The notes under the pieces are model-generated. The model was not told where the DNA came from. It searched no databases and worked only from the letters and a program-made list of their open reading frames with translations. DNA of 49,829 bases, from NCBI GenBank assembly GCA_902786925.1, contig CADAEK010000020.1:1-49829 (forward strand), read 5' to 3'. Position numbers and translations under genes: made by a program. Below are positions 9,072-17,635 of this stretch, piece by piece. This DNA is from an uncultured Bacteroidales bacterium. GTDB taxonomy: Bacteria > Bacteroidota > Bacteroidia > Bacteroidales > Bacteroidaceae. How positions within the stretch are numbered: position 1 is the stretch's first letter; each line of letters opens with the position of its first letter.

Positions 9072-9233
9072 GTGATAACGGCCAATCCTGACTATGACCC
9101 GCTGATGGGTTCCGGAACCACAAAGATTACTGTCACGACGGTTGATCAGGGCTTTAAGGCTGAGTGTACCGTCAACGTGGCACAGTTCTCGGGAATGGAT
9201 TATGAGCCATTTCCTGATAAAGAACAATGGTGA
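9072..9233 (+). pseudogene. Fragment of a bacterial Ig-like (Big_2) domain
   Basis: The reading frame ending at the TGA 9231-9233 encodes about 53 residues containing SGTTKITVTTVDQGFKAECT followed by VNV. This is the last strand pair of a Big_2-type Ig-like domain as found in surface adhesins. The frame is closed upstream by a TGA at 9024 and has no plausible start. A different frame just upstream (from about 8979) is also open for 37 codons without a recognisable family. This looks like the tail of a deleted surface protein gene. Confidence 0.55.
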
Positions 9234-9238
9234 GGGAG

Positions 9239-9338
9239 ATTGATAATTAGCTTCGCTGAGGTTTGGGCGCGACTCGGCATAGTTCAAGTACACTTGACTC
9301 TGCTCTCGCTGCTACAAACGTTGATAATTGATAATTGA
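9239..9338. repeat. 100-bp dispersed repeat, copy 1
   Basis: This 100-nt stretch matches 49171-49270 at 98 of 100 positions in the same orientation. It begins with ATTGATAATTAGCTTCGCTG and ends with TTGATAATTGATAATTGA. It has no open reading frame and sits between an Ig-domain fragment and a broken fimbrillin-like gene. Confidence 0.9.
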
Positions 9339-9347
9339 TAATTGAAG

Positions 9348-9925
9348 ATGAAAAGATACGTATATATATCGCTGTTTGAGTTGGTGTCGGCGTTGACATA
9401 TTCCTCAACCTTACGCGACCTATGGCAAAGATACATATCTCTGGCGCATATATCGGTGCCATGCAGATAAGAAACCAGATAGAAGGCACAATGCCAGGCG
9501 GTGTGGACAATGCCGGCGGCACTAATGCCAATTACAACAAGTCAAGGTCGATGACTCTCCAGCAGATTGTCAGGTATCAGCCCAGTACGCAGACCTTCAG
9601 GGATGCGAGCAGCGGAAACAACCTTGGCGGTACAGCCAATATGGTGTATGAGGCACGACCTGACGACCCGCAGATCGTCGATGCCGTCTATTACGGCAAT
9701 ATGGAACCCGACGATAATGGTGATATCACGATTGTGATGTGTGCCAATGCCCGCACCTATCCGGGCATCGAGAACAATGCCAACTTGGGCCAGAATGGTC
9801 AGTTGGCCTACTGGCGCAAGTTTCCGGGAAAGACCATCAATCCGGGCGACAACATCTACATCTATGGTCCTATGAGTGAGGAAGAGGGTCACCTGTGGAC
9901 TTCACAAGGTGTCAAGGGTGAATGA
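9348..9925 (+). pseudogene. Broken fimbrillin-like surface protein gene
   Basis: An intact frame from ATG 9422 to 9925 encodes 167 residues without a signal peptide. The same frame is open upstream to 9380 and reads DIFLNLTRPMAKIHISGAY across that ATG. This resembles the LTRPMAKI-type strand of Bacteroidales fimbrillin-like proteins, where such residues are internal. An ATG at 9348 with a short hydrophobic start (MKRYVYISLF) is in another frame, one base shifted. I infer a gene that lost its 5' part and acquired a frameshift. The remaining protein is rich in Gly, Asn and Tyr and ends at a normal stop followed by a strong hairpin. The family assignment rests on a short motif and is weak. The alternative is a small hypothetical protein starting at 9422. 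Confidence 0.45.
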
Positions 9926-9966
9926 CTGTTTACGTAGAATAGAAGCAGGTCGCTTCAAATAAAGAG

Positions 9967-10004
9967 AAATAGTCCGTACAACATCCACGTTGCACGGACT
10001 ATTT
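9967..10004. terminator. Strong bidirectional hairpin terminator
   Basis: A 16-bp stem with one mismatch (9967-9982 with 9989-10004) and a 6-nt loop has A and T runs on its flanks. It lies between the plus-strand fimbrillin-like remnant and the minus-strand carboxylesterase, so it can serve both. Confidence 0.8.
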
Positions 10005-10075
10005 TCATCTCTACCTTCTTCCTTATTATTAGGAATGAGGTATTTTATTCTACATTATAATGGATTTATTTCTGC

Positions 10076-11560
10076 TTAGGGCAAGATAGGATTGCCCATC
10101 TCTGATGCTTCTGCGTCCTTATCATCCAGCTTAAAGAGCATGAACTGAGGACTTTCAGCGGTACATGGTTCCCAACCAAGACCTTGGCCTTCACCGTTTG
10201 GATTGCTATACTTAGCAAAGTTGGTCCATGCTGTAAGCATCTTCTCCGAGAGGTCCCAGTCGCCTTGAGTCCAAGGACGCCAGCAATGCTTCAAGCTCTT
10301 AAACACATACCAGAGGTCGCTGCTGTGGAATGCACCCTTCAGGCGGTCTGTGATTTCAGGATGCTTGCCATCATCAGGCAGAGGACGGGCAAACTCATAA
10401 GCCCATGCCTTGCTACCCTGCTGCTGACGCACCTTGCAGAACTCTGCAATACCTGGAGCCATCGCACCCATATCGTTCAGCGTGTAGCCAATCATGTAAG
10501 GCACATCGGCCAGATTTCCGTCTCGGGCAGCCTCCTCAAAGGACTGCTTAGACACATAGCCATCCACGATGGGACGCTGCATGAGGAAGAGGTCACTCTT
10601 GTTCACCATATTGTAAAGTTGTCCCACTGTGTACATAATCTCAGTAGAAGCCGCACGGAGCTTCGTCAAGTCGGTCAGACCAGCCCAATCCATCACCTTC
10701 TTGGTTTCAGCCTCGCTTTCAGCCAGAGTTGGGTTATAGGTAAAGAACTTGTTCATAGGCGTAGCAGGCTTAGACTCCTCACCCTCCTTGGCAGGCACAC
10801 TGATGCCGCCTCCGCTCATGATGACAGCCTTGTGGAAGAGGCCACGAGCCAATGGGCTTTCGCACAGCGTGCGCACACTGCCTGCACCAGCGCTCTGTCC
10901 AAAGATAGTCACATTATTGGGGTCACCGCCAAACTGCTCAATATTCTCCTTAATCCATTTCAGCGACTGAATCTGGTCAAGAATGCCGTAGTTGCCAGAC
11001 ACACCATGAGGGCTCTCTGCTGAAAGCTCAGGATGTGTCATGAAACCAAAGATGCCCAAGCGGTAGTTGATGGTGACAAGCACAACATCTTTCGATGCCC
11101 ACTCCTGGCCATCAAACTCCGGTTCTGTGCCCCACCCTTCGTGGTAGCCGCCGCCATGAATCCAAAGAGCTACCGGCAATTTCTTATCCGCCTGTCCGGG
11201 AGCCTTGGTCCACACGTTCAGATAGAGGCAATCCTCACTGTAGGGAGCCTCATCACCATATCCCCACTCCGAAGCATAAAAACCGGGATAGTGAACAGCC
11301 TGATAGCCAGGATGGCCAAACTTGTCGCACACACGCACAGAATCCCAAGCCACCACAGGCTGCGGTTCTTTCCAGCGCAAGTCGCCAATAGGAGGAGCAG
11401 CGTATGGAATACCTTTATACACATACACACCAGGATTCTCAGCCATGACGCCTTGAATCTTTCCACCTTCTACGGTGAGGATGGGGTTTTCTGCCTCTTC
11501 AGGCGAATTGCACCCCAGCATCATTGCCAGCAACGGCAACAACAAAAATGTTTTTTTCAT
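10076..11560 (-). CDS. Type-B carboxylesterase lipoprotein
   Basis: A predicted lipid-anchored esterase of the alpha/beta-hydrolase carboxylesterase type-B family (CE10-like), acting on small esters in the envelope. The start at 11560 (MKKTFLLLPLLAMMLGC) gives a lipoprotein signal peptide with the lipobox Cys at 16. An in-frame ATG four codons upstream is less likely. Visible are YKGIPYAAPP, EDCLYLNVW, the oxyanion-hole WIHGGGYHEG, the nucleophile Ser223 in FGQSAGAGS, and the probable catalytic His in AFHSSDLWYVF. The length of 494 residues is normal. The substrate is unknown. Other carbohydrate esterases lie 20 kb away, but no adjacent glycan gene supports a specific role. A -7 box lies about 40 bp upstream. 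Confidence 0.88.
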   Translation of the reverse strand: MKKTFLLLPLLAMMLGCNSPEEAENPILTVEGGKIQGVMAENPGVYVYKGIPYAAPPIGDLRWKEPQPVVAWDSVRVCDKFGHPGYQAVHYPGFYASEWGYGDEAPYSEDCLYLNVWTKAPGQADKKLPVALWIHGGGYHEGWGTEPEFDGQEWASKDVVLVTINYRLGIFGFMTHPELSAESPHGVSGNYGILDQIQSLKWIKENIEQFGGDPNNVTIFGQSAGAGSVRTLCESPLARGLFHKAVIMSGGGISVPAKEGEESKPATPMNKFFTYNPTLAESEAETKKVMDWAGLTDLTKLRAASTEIMYTVGQLYNMVNKSDLFLMQRPIVDGYVSKQSFEEAARDGNLADVPYMIGYTLNDMGAMAPGIAEFCKVRQQQGSKAWAYEFARPLPDDGKHPEITDRLKGAFHSSDLWYVFKSLKHCWRPWTQGDWDLSEKMLTAWTNFAKYSNPNGEGQGLGWEPCTAESPQFMLFKLDDKDAEASEMGNPILP

Positions 11561-11597
11561 GATTGTAAACAATTAGGTTGAGGTAAATAGTTCGTTG

Positions 11598-11605
11598 CAA
11601 AGATA
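11598..11605 (-). promoter_or_regulatory. -7 box for the carboxylesterase gene
   Basis: TATCTTTG on the minus strand matches TAnnTTTG, about 38 bp ahead of the start codon. No TTTG is visible at the -33 position. Confidence 0.5.
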
Positions 11606-11670
11606 TAGAACTACCACCGAACAGCCTCATTGAAATGTATCAGAAAGTTGCATTTTTGTGTCCAAAATTG

Positions 11671-12804
11671 TCATTCTCTCTTGCCAGCCATCCTCATGCG
11701 GGCAGAAAGAGGTGTAGGTGCAGCAGCGATGCTAGCCGTGTGCACCTCCTGATGAACGCCTTCAATGTCGAATTGCACAGTAGCCCCATCGGCACGCACA
11801 TCTATGGTGACAGGAGCACCCAGCACCAGCGGCAGGTTCACGTCGCCATGACCTCCAGGATAACCACAAAGCACAGGAATGTTGTAAGGTTCCAGCATCT
11901 TATGGAGCATCGCCTCAATGCTCTCATAGGTAAACTCCGACCCGCAACCTTCAAATTCACCCAAAATGACACCCTTGCAGCGGTCCAGCACACCATTCAT
12001 CTTCAAGATGCGCATCTGGCGGTCCACGTTACGCATCGTCTCGCCAATCTCCTCCACAAAAAGAATCAAGTCCTTTCCGCTGGTAGCATCAGCTTGCGTG
12101 CCATGATTAGGCGCAATTGTGCAGAGGTTGCCACCCACCAGCACACCACTGGCCTTCCCCAAGACATTCTCCTTATGAGCAGGCACCACATAGCGAGGCA
12201 CATAGCCAAAGAGCAAATCACGCATCATCATGCAGTTCTCATCTCTTCCTCCCTTGGCCAAGAACGTGCTCATCGGGCCGTGTATGCTCATTACCCCCGC
12301 ACGGTTCATCAGCCCATGCAGCGTAGATATATCGCTGAATCCCACAAGCCACTTTTTAGAAGCCACCAATTCAGACAGCGTCAGCAAGTCAATCAGCTGG
12401 ATAGTGCCATAGCCACCCCGATTGCAGATAATAGCCTTGATGCTGGGGTCATTGATGGCCCAGCGTAAATCACTGGCACGCTCAGCAGGAGTACCTCCCA
12501 GGCGTCCATAAGCCACCTTGTCCACATTAGGGCCAATCACAGGTTCCAGTCCCCATGAGCGCACCACGTTGGCAGCATCCTCCACCGTTTCCATCGGCGT
12601 GTAATACGAAGGAGAAATCAGCGCCACCTTATCTCCCGGCTTCAGATAGTCAGGCTTCACACAGCGGAGCTCCACAGTCTTATCCTTCACCACAATAATT
12701 GTTTCGTCATCGTCGCTGCACGAAGTCAGCGCACCCAAGCCACAGCAAGAAAGGATGGTGGCCATCATCCATGTTTTCATTAGTCTCATAACGATTCTCT
12801 TCAA
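11671..12804 (-). CDS. S66-family LD-carboxypeptidase lipoprotein
   Basis: A predicted serine carboxypeptidase of the LdcA/MccF family. LdcA members cleave the L,D bond of murein tetrapeptides during cell-wall recycling, while MccF-type members cleave peptide antibiotics. The 377-residue protein starts with a signal sequence ending in LGALTSC, a lipobox, so it is envelope-anchored rather than cytosolic as in E. coli LdcA. The core begins with LKPGDKVALISPS. The nucleophile Ser157 is in LVGFSDISTLHG, the catalytic Glu is in the FVEEIGE region, and the His is in YPGGHGD. An aspartate run after the Cys (SDDDE) suits surface-exposed Bacteroidetes lipoproteins. The C-terminal 25 residues are Ala- and Arg-rich with no clear function. 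It is read from its own promoter. Confidence 0.87.
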   Translation of the reverse strand: MKRIVMRLMKTWMMATILSCCGLGALTSCSDDDETIIVVKDKTVELRCVKPDYLKPGDKVALISPSYYTPMETVEDAANVVRSWGLEPVIGPNVDKVAYGRLGGTPAERASDLRWAINDPSIKAIICNRGGYGTIQLIDLLTLSELVASKKWLVGFSDISTLHGLMNRAGVMSIHGPMSTFLAKGGRDENCMMMRDLLFGYVPRYVVPAHKENVLGKASGVLVGGNLCTIAPNHGTQADATSGKDLILFVEEIGETMRNVDRQMRILKMNGVLDRCKGVILGEFEGCGSEFTYESIEAMLHKMLEPYNIPVLCGYPGGHGDVNLPLVLGAPVTIDVRADGATVQFDIEGVHQEVHTASIAAAPTPLSARMRMAGKRE

Positions 12805-12826
12805 TTAACAAACGATGTTTTCGATA

Positions 12827-12860
12827 CAAAAGTACGGATAAATATTCGAAAACACACAAA
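12827..12860 (-). promoter_or_regulatory. Promoter for the S66 carboxypeptidase gene
   Basis: The minus-strand -7 box TACTTTTG is at 12834-12827. TTTG is at 12860-12857 with a 22-bp spacer. It lies about 22 bp before the start codon. Confidence 0.5.
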
Positions 12861-12891
12861 CAATAAGCCACAAAATAACAATACGCTAAGC

Positions 12892-12973
12892 GCGCACCCT
12901 GCGCGACATTAATTGTGCACCCTGCACGATAATAATAGCGCAGGGTGCATGATAAACGTAGCGCAGGGCGCGC
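12892..12973. repeat. Four mini-hairpins with exact 23-nt period
   Basis: Four 13-nt units start at 12892, 12915, 12938 and 12961. The first two are GCGCACCCTGCGC and GTGCACCCTGCAC, each a 5-bp stem with a CCC loop. The last two, GCGCAGGGTGCAT and GCGCAGGGCGCGC, are in the opposite sense, with GGG in the middle. The 355-bp gap around it otherwise holds the carboxypeptidase promoter and one terminator. Confidence 0.8.
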
Positions 12974-13105
12974 CCTAAAGGGGCTACACAGAGAATGCCA
13001 ATGAACACGCACTTTTTGCAAAATAAAGATTGCTGAGCAAAAGAAAAGAATGCTACTGAGGATGAATAAAGGAATAGAATCATATAGAATAAGACACAAA
13101 ACAAA

Positions 13106-13132
13106 GCAAGGGATGCGATGAGCATCCCTTGC
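13106..13132 (-). terminator. Terminator of the DUF4348-murB-MBL operon
   Basis: Perfect 11-bp arms (13106-13116 and 13122-13132) flank a 5-nt loop, followed on the minus strand by TTTGTTTTG. It lies 27 bp beyond the metallo-hydrolase stop. Confidence 0.85.
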
Positions 13133-13159
13133 TTATTATGAGTCTCTTGACAGTAGTCT

Positions 13160-14047
13160 TTAGGATAGTTCTATCACTTCGCCATCGTAGGCTAAGTGTA
13201 TGCCGGAGGGAAGAAGCTTTTCTTCCTCTTGGTGTTTCTTAATATTGTGGCTCATGTGCACCAGCCATGTTTCTTTTACACCTATACGACGGGAAAAGGC
13301 GATGGCTTCATCGATGGTCTGATGACTGGGGTGCTCCTTGTGACGCAAGCCGTTGACTATCATGTATTCCACTCCTTGAAGATAGGACAATTCTGATTCG
13401 GGAATGGTCTTCATGTCGGTAATATAGGCGAAGTTCTCTACCCGAAAGCCCACAATGGGAAGACGCCCATGCATCACACGAATGGGCATGATGGTCACAT
13501 CGCCGTGCTCTCCCTCTGCGAGTGCCTCTTTCTGCGCTTTGAGCTCATCGAGCACTTGCTGACGCTTCTGCATAACGGGTTCTTCTAAATAGCGAGGGGA
13601 CATGAGCTCTTTTTCTGTGTCACGAATCACGATGGGCACATGTGGTTCTATCTCTATCAAATTGATGGCGGGCACTCCAGGGTAGCGCTTCTCTTTGGGA
13701 GTGAAGCAATATGGGATGCGCTCCATGAGATGGTCGGCACAGAATTTCTCTGCATAGACATCTACATCGCCAAAGATGCTGTAGGGACGGAGATCATCAA
13801 GCCCTCCCACATGATCGTAGTGTTCATGAGTGATAAGCACAGCATCAAGCGGTTTGAAGTCGATGCTGAGCATCTGCTGACGAAAGTCGGGACCGCAATC
13901 AATAAGGATGCGTTTCCCGTTCACTTCCAAGAGGCTTGAACAGCGCAGGCGTTTGTCTTTGGGGTCTGTTGACGTGCACACTTCGCAGGGGCACCCTATT
14001 TGAGGTACTCCGCACGAGGTTCCACTGCCAAGTATTGTGATTCGCAT
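13160..14047 (-). CDS. MBL-fold metallo-hydrolase (PhnP-like)
   Basis: A cytosolic metallo-beta-lactamase-fold hydrolase with 295 residues from MRITILGSGTSCGVPQIGC. A longer frame starting at 14137 would overlap murB and lacks family similarity. Motifs: GSGTSCGVP at the N terminus, a Cys pair in CPCEVC of the PhnP type that can bind a structural metal, LIDCGPDFRQQ, the metal-binding THEHYDHVGGLDD, then ITDMKT and a C-terminal VHMSHN His. PhnP itself is a cyclic phosphodiesterase of phosphonate metabolism. No phosphonate genes are nearby, so the substrate is open. The gene starts 17 bp after murB on the same strand, suggesting co-transcription. Confidence 0.85.
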   Translation of the reverse strand: MRITILGSGTSCGVPQIGCPCEVCTSTDPKDKRLRCSSLLEVNGKRILIDCGPDFRQQMLSIDFKPLDAVLITHEHYDHVGGLDDLRPYSIFGDVDVYAEKFCADHLMERIPYCFTPKEKRYPGVPAINLIEIEPHVPIVIRDTEKELMSPRYLEEPVMQKRQQVLDELKAQKEALAEGEHGDVTIMPIRVMHGRLPIVGFRVENFAYITDMKTIPESELSYLQGVEYMIVNGLRHKEHPSHQTIDEAIAFSRRIGVKETWLVHMSHNIKKHQEEEKLLPSGIHLAYDGEVIELS

Positions 14048-14064
14048 GTTGAATGGACTTGAAT

Positions 14065-15081
14065 TTAGATGAAATTCACTTCGGGACGAATATCGACCCC
14101 GAATTTCTCTTTCACATCCTTGCAGACAGTATTGCAAAGGGTGAGGATTTCGTCGGAGGTAGCACCACCGAGGTTGACTAACACAAGGGCCTGCTTATCA
14201 TGCACCGCGGCGCGGCCCAATGCCTTGCCCTTCCAGCCACACTGGTCTATCATCCAGCCTGCAGGTATCTTCACCCCGCCCTCGACTTCATAGAATGGCA
14301 TCTGAGGATAGTCTTTCTGTATGGACAGGAACTTTTCACGGCTCACCACAGGATTCATGAAAAAACTGCCGGCATTGCCTTGCACCTTTGGGTCTGGAAG
14401 TTTGGCATTGCGAATGTCAATGATAGCTTGCCGCACCTGCTTGATGGTTGGGCATTCACCTTCTTTCAGAGTACCTCCTAATACCGCAAGAAGATTGCCG
14501 TATTCCAGTTTCAAGACGGGTGTCTTCTGCAGACGATAGGTGACGTATGTGATAGCATACTGGCCTTTCAATTCGCGCTTGAAGATACTCTGGCGATAGG
14601 CATAGGCGCATTCCTCATTGGCGAAAATTCGCTTTTTGCCATTGGTCATATCAATGGCCTCTACCATCACGATGACATCTTTGGCTTCTACTCCATAAGC
14701 GCCGATGTTCTGCACGGCACTGGCACCTACTTCGCCTGGAATAATGGAGAGGTTCTCCACACCACCCAAGCCTTGCTCTACTGCCCATGCCACAAAATCA
14801 TCCCATACAACTCCAGCACCCACTCGTACCAGCAGCTCATCTTCTCCTTCCACTTCCTCTACAATCTCTATGCCACCGATAGCGCTGTGCAATATGGTGC
14901 CATCGAAGTTGCCCGTGAAGAGCAGATTGCTGCCTCCACCGATATGCAGCACCTTGCCTTGAAGTGTTGGTATCAGCGCACAAAGCTCTTCCTCGTTGTC
15001 ATACTCCACATAACGTTCAGCTTTCACATCCATGCCGAACGTGTTGTGAATAAGCAAACTATAGTCTTTATATTCTTTCAT
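14065..15081 (-). CDS. murB: UDP-N-acetylmuramate dehydrogenase
   Basis: The FAD-dependent enzyme reduces UDP-GlcNAc-enolpyruvate with NADPH to UDP-MurNAc, the second committed step of peptidoglycan synthesis. The 338-residue protein starts at [16 protein letters not shown]. The 14 residues possible upstream do not fit the family. Visible are the FAD-binding [12 protein letters not shown], the region [20 protein letters not shown], the catalytic Ser in [14 protein letters not shown], the [11 protein letters not shown] loop, and the C-terminal Glu in RPEVNFI. The YRQSIFK insertion marks the long type I MurB. It lies between a DUF4348 lipoprotein gene and an MBL hydrolase, all on one strand with short gaps. 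Confidence 0.95.
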   Translation of the reverse strand: MKEYKDYSLLIHNTFGMDVKAERYVEYDNEEELCALIPTLQGKVLHIGGGSNLLFTGNFDGTILHSAIGGIEIVEEVEGEDELLVRVGAGVVWDDFVAWAVEQGLGGVENLSIIPGEVGASAVQNIGAYGVEAKDVIVMVEAIDMTNGKKRIFANEECAYAYRQSIFKRELKGQYAITYVTYRLQKTPVLKLEYGNLLAVLGGTLKEGECPTIKQVRQAIIDIRNAKLPDPKVQGNAGSFFMNPVVSREKFLSIQKDYPQMPFYEVEGGVKIPAGWMIDQCGWKGKALGRAAVHDKQALVLVNLGGATSDEILTLCNTVCKDVKEKFGVDIRPEVNFI

Positions 15082-15144
15082 ACAGAAAAAGGCTGTTAAC
15101 AATCCCCATTCCGTCTTCCCCACGAGAAGAGCATATGGGCGTCT

Positions 15145-15990
15145 TTAGTATTCTATCTCTTTCAGCAGCCAGGTACCACCATTCTTGTTGAACTTGAACT
15201 GCATTTGCATACCGTTGCTCATTCCTTGCAAAAGCAACGTTTTGCGGTTCTGTCCGAGGCATGTCTGTCCATAATTGATGTTGACCAACGCATCTTGCGG
15301 CAATGGCAACTCGCGTGCCATTTCAAACCAATCATCGGCATCTATCTCATCCACCTCTGGAGCTTCTTCTCCATCCTCTGACGTCAATATAACTTTGATA
15401 GACGGAGCCAGGGACTCACGCTGAAAAACACTATCTTCCATGAATTGAGCATAGAAATGCAGGAAATCACCATTCGGCATGTCTTCCAAACGTTTTTTCT
15501 TCAGGTCTGTCAGCATCCACTTGCCGTTCCGTCTGTTGAAGTCATACTTCACCACTTCGCGTCCCTTCAGGACGAAACGTTCTATGGCTACGCTTTTGAT
15601 GGTGGTGTCTTTCTGCAGTTCCAAATCCTGAGCACGCTCATATATGACAGCATATACATCCGCGTCATCCAAGTTATTGAATGTTTCCCATTCCTGCTTT
15701 GACAATGTTTTCATGTCTTCACCTTGACGATAAGGCAATGGGAAAACAATGCGCTGATGCTGAAAGCGTGGATCCCCTACAAAATCGTACAGGAAATCGC
15801 CAAACAGCTCATCCACTGTCACAGGAGGCTCTTCTGCCTCCTCAAACAGATGGAGGGTATCACCCACAAACGCCTCGATTGAATCATCCTCTGCTTCCTC
15901 GTCTGTGTCAAACACATTTGTCATCTTGCTGTCTTTACATGACATCAAGAGGCCTGCCGCCATAGCGGTCAGCACTAAACCTTTTTTCAT
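15145..15990 (-). CDS. DUF4348 lipoprotein
   Basis: A 281-residue lipoprotein with signal peptide MKKGLVLTAMAAGLLMSC, lipobox Cys at 18. The mature N terminus is strongly acidic (TDEEAEDDSIE). The rest matches my memory of the Bacteroidales DUF4348 family, including RFQHQRIVFPLPY, DWFEMARELPLPQ and a C-terminal GGTWLLKEIEY strand. The fold resembles NTF2-like lipoproteins with a large sheet, but function is unknown. It is first in a three-gene minus-strand cluster with murB (63 bp gap) and an MBL hydrolase, so it may be co-expressed with cell-wall synthesis. A TATCTTTG box lies 22 bp upstream. Confidence 0.75.
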   Translation of the reverse strand: MKKGLVLTAMAAGLLMSCKDSKMTNVFDTDEEAEDDSIEAFVGDTLHLFEEAEEPPVTVDELFGDFLYDFVGDPRFQHQRIVFPLPYRQGEDMKTLSKQEWETFNNLDDADVYAVIYERAQDLELQKDTTIKSVAIERFVLKGREVVKYDFNRRNGKWMLTDLKKKRLEDMPNGDFLHFYAQFMEDSVFQRESLAPSIKVILTSEDGEEAPEVDEIDADDWFEMARELPLPQDALVNINYGQTCLGQNRKTLLLQGMSNGMQMQFKFNKNGGTWLLKEIEY

Positions 15991-16011
15991 GCTCTATTCA
16001 TAAAAACGTGG

Positions 16012-16019
16012 CAAAGATA
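16012..16019 (-). promoter_or_regulatory. -7 box for the DUF4348-murB-MBL cluster
   Basis: TATCTTTGCC on the minus strand is a Bacteroidetes -7 element 22 bp from the start codon. The rest of the 15991-16337 gap is AT-rich, and beyond the pheS promoter I see no gene or structured RNA in it. Confidence 0.5.
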
Positions 16020-16298
16020 CGTTTTTTTTCATTCACCATTTATAATAACAATCTAATATTTGCAATCATGCTTGTTCTTGTATCAAAAAAGAGATAAAGA
16101 GGGAGGAATTATCAAGTCTTACTTATCAAATCCTTGATAGCGAATCTTCTCTGGCTATAAAATCAAAAATGTGGGAGTGACAGACCAAGCCTTGTTTTAA
16201 TGAACAACAAAAACACGAAAGAAACGAAAAACGCAACATACCAGCACTACACACACCTAATTTTCATTATTCATTCTTCACTTTTCAATTATTATTCG

Positions 16299-16306
16299 TA
16301 CCTTTG
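16299..16306 (+). promoter_or_regulatory. -7 box for pheS
   Basis: TACCTTTGCAGC matches TAnnTTTG and lies 31 bp before the pheS start at 16338. It decides against the longer frame beginning at 16200, which would start upstream of this promoter. Confidence 0.55.
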
Positions 16307-16337
16307 CAGCGTTTTTTTGCAACAAACACCATCAAAT

Positions 16338-17357
16338 ATGTTAGAAAAGATTCAATGTTTACTGAACGAGGTTGAAAGTCTCACAGCAAATTCAGCTGAG
16401 GAGATTGAGCAGCTTCGTATCAAATATCTCAGCAAGAAGGGTGCCATCACTGCCCTCATGGCAGACTTCCGCAATGTGCCTGCCGAGCAGAAAAAAGAAA
16501 TCGGCATCAAGATCAACGAACTCAAGAACAAGGCTCAAGAGAAGATTAACGAACTTCGCGACACCTTTGCCGTGCAGGAGACCGAGGTGAATCACCTTGA
16601 CATCACCCGCACAGCCTACCCCATCGGTCTTGGCACACGCCATCCACTTACGCTGGTGAAGAATGAAATCATTGATATCTTCTCACGACTCGGTTTCTCT
16701 CTTGCAGAAGGTCCTGAAGTGGAAGACGACTGGCATGTGTTCTCATCTATGAACTTTGCGGATGATCACCCAGCGCGCGATATGCAGGACACATTCTTCG
16801 TTGAAGCACATCCTGACATCATCTTGCGCACACATACCAGCTCTGTACAGGCTCGCGTGATGGAAAAGCAGCAACCACCTATCCGTGTGCTCTGCCCTGG
16901 CCGTGTGTACCGCAACGAGGCCATCTCTGCACGTGCTCACTGCTTCTTCCACCAAGTGGAAGGCTTGTATGTGGACGAGAAAGTAAGCTTCACTGACTTG
17001 AAGCAGGTTCTCCTCCTTTTTGCAAAAGAAATGTTTGGCGAAGACACACAAATCCGACTCAGACCTTCTTATTTCCCATTCACCGAACCAAGCGCAGAGA
17101 TGGACGTGTCATGCACACTCTGCAAGGGCAAGGGTTGCAGCATGTGCAAAGGTTCCGGATGGTTGGAAATTCTCGGTTGCGGCATGGTTCACCCCAATGT
17201 GCTTGAGGCTAACGGCATTGACTCAACCAAGTATAAGGGCTATGCTTTCGGCATGGGTATTGAGCGCATCGCCAACCTCAAATACCAAGTCAAGGACCTC
17301 CGTCTCTTCTCCGAGAATGATGTCCGCTTCTTGAAGGAGTTCGAAGCAGCAAACTAA
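16338..17357 (+). CDS. pheS: Phenylalanyl-tRNA synthetase alpha subunit
   Basis: The catalytic alpha subunit of the cytosolic alpha2-beta2 PheRS, which charges tRNA-Phe. The protein has 339 residues from MLEKIQCLLNEVESL. The N-terminal coiled coil that contacts tRNA spans about residues 1-85. The class II core contains HPLTLVKNEIIDIFSRLGF, motif 2 with PGRVYRNEAISARAHCFFHQ, and motif 3 with GYAFGMGIERIANLKY. A CTLCKGKGCSMCKGSG insertion carries four Cys near residue 255. Cysteines at this place occur in part of the family and might bind zinc. The beta subunit gene pheT is not adjacent, as the next gene is prs. A hairpin terminator follows. Confidence 0.95.
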   Translation: MLEKIQCLLNEVESLTANSAEEIEQLRIKYLSKKGAITALMADFRNVPAEQKKEIGIKINELKNKAQEKINELRDTFAVQETEVNHLDITRTAYPIGLGTRHPLTLVKNEIIDIFSRLGFSLAEGPEVEDDWHVFSSMNFADDHPARDMQDTFFVEAHPDIILRTHTSSVQARVMEKQQPPIRVLCPGRVYRNEAISARAHCFFHQVEGLYVDEKVSFTDLKQVLLLFAKEMFGEDTQIRLRPSYFPFTEPSAEMDVSCTLCKGKGCSMCKGSGWLEILGCGMVHPNVLEANGIDSTKYKGYAFGMGIERIANLKYQVKDLRLFSENDVRFLKEFEAAN

Positions 17358-17382
17358 TTCACATATTAATATTATACAGAAA

Positions 17383-17419
17383 AAAAATGGGATGTGCCAA
17401 ACAGGCGCTTCCCATTTTT
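17383..17419 (+). terminator. Terminator of pheS
   Basis: A 10-bp outer stem (17383-17392 with 17410-17419) made of AAAAATGGGA and its complement has a shorter GC stem inside after one mismatch. The downstream arm ends in TTTTT. It lies 26 bp after the pheS stop. Confidence 0.8.
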
Positions 17420-17577
17420 CATGAACGAAATGAAAGGACGATGAACTTCTCTATCTACACTTGCCCAATGAGCACAATGTGCAAACTGGCAATTGCAGAG
17501 TGGATGTGAAATGGTATTTTATGCTCAGGCGTGAATGTTTTTCGCTCAATCAGACTCCTCTTTTCATTTGTTTTCCG

Positions 17578-17585
17578 TACCTTTG
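17578..17585 (+). promoter_or_regulatory. -7 box for prs
   Basis: TACCTTTGCAC is a perfect -7 element 50 bp before the prs start. The preceding 158 bp after the pheS terminator show no other feature. Confidence 0.55.
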
Positions 17586-17635
17586 CACAAAAGTTACATT
17601 AACCTATTCAATTTCTAAACAGAAAAAGAAAACTC

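Noticed and set aside
12707..13099. Minus-strand open frame with hydrophobic start over the carboxypeptidase promoter
   Set aside because: It overlaps the S66 gene and the mini-hairpin block, and its sequence has coding-shadow composition with many Cys, Arg and Tyr.
13106..13132. Hairpin considered as an attachment site or operator
   Set aside because: Its place after an operon end and the following T-rich tract on the minus strand fit an ordinary terminator.
16200..16337. Upstream extension of pheS
   Set aside because: It would begin before the -7 box at 16299, and the added residues have no similarity to PheS.
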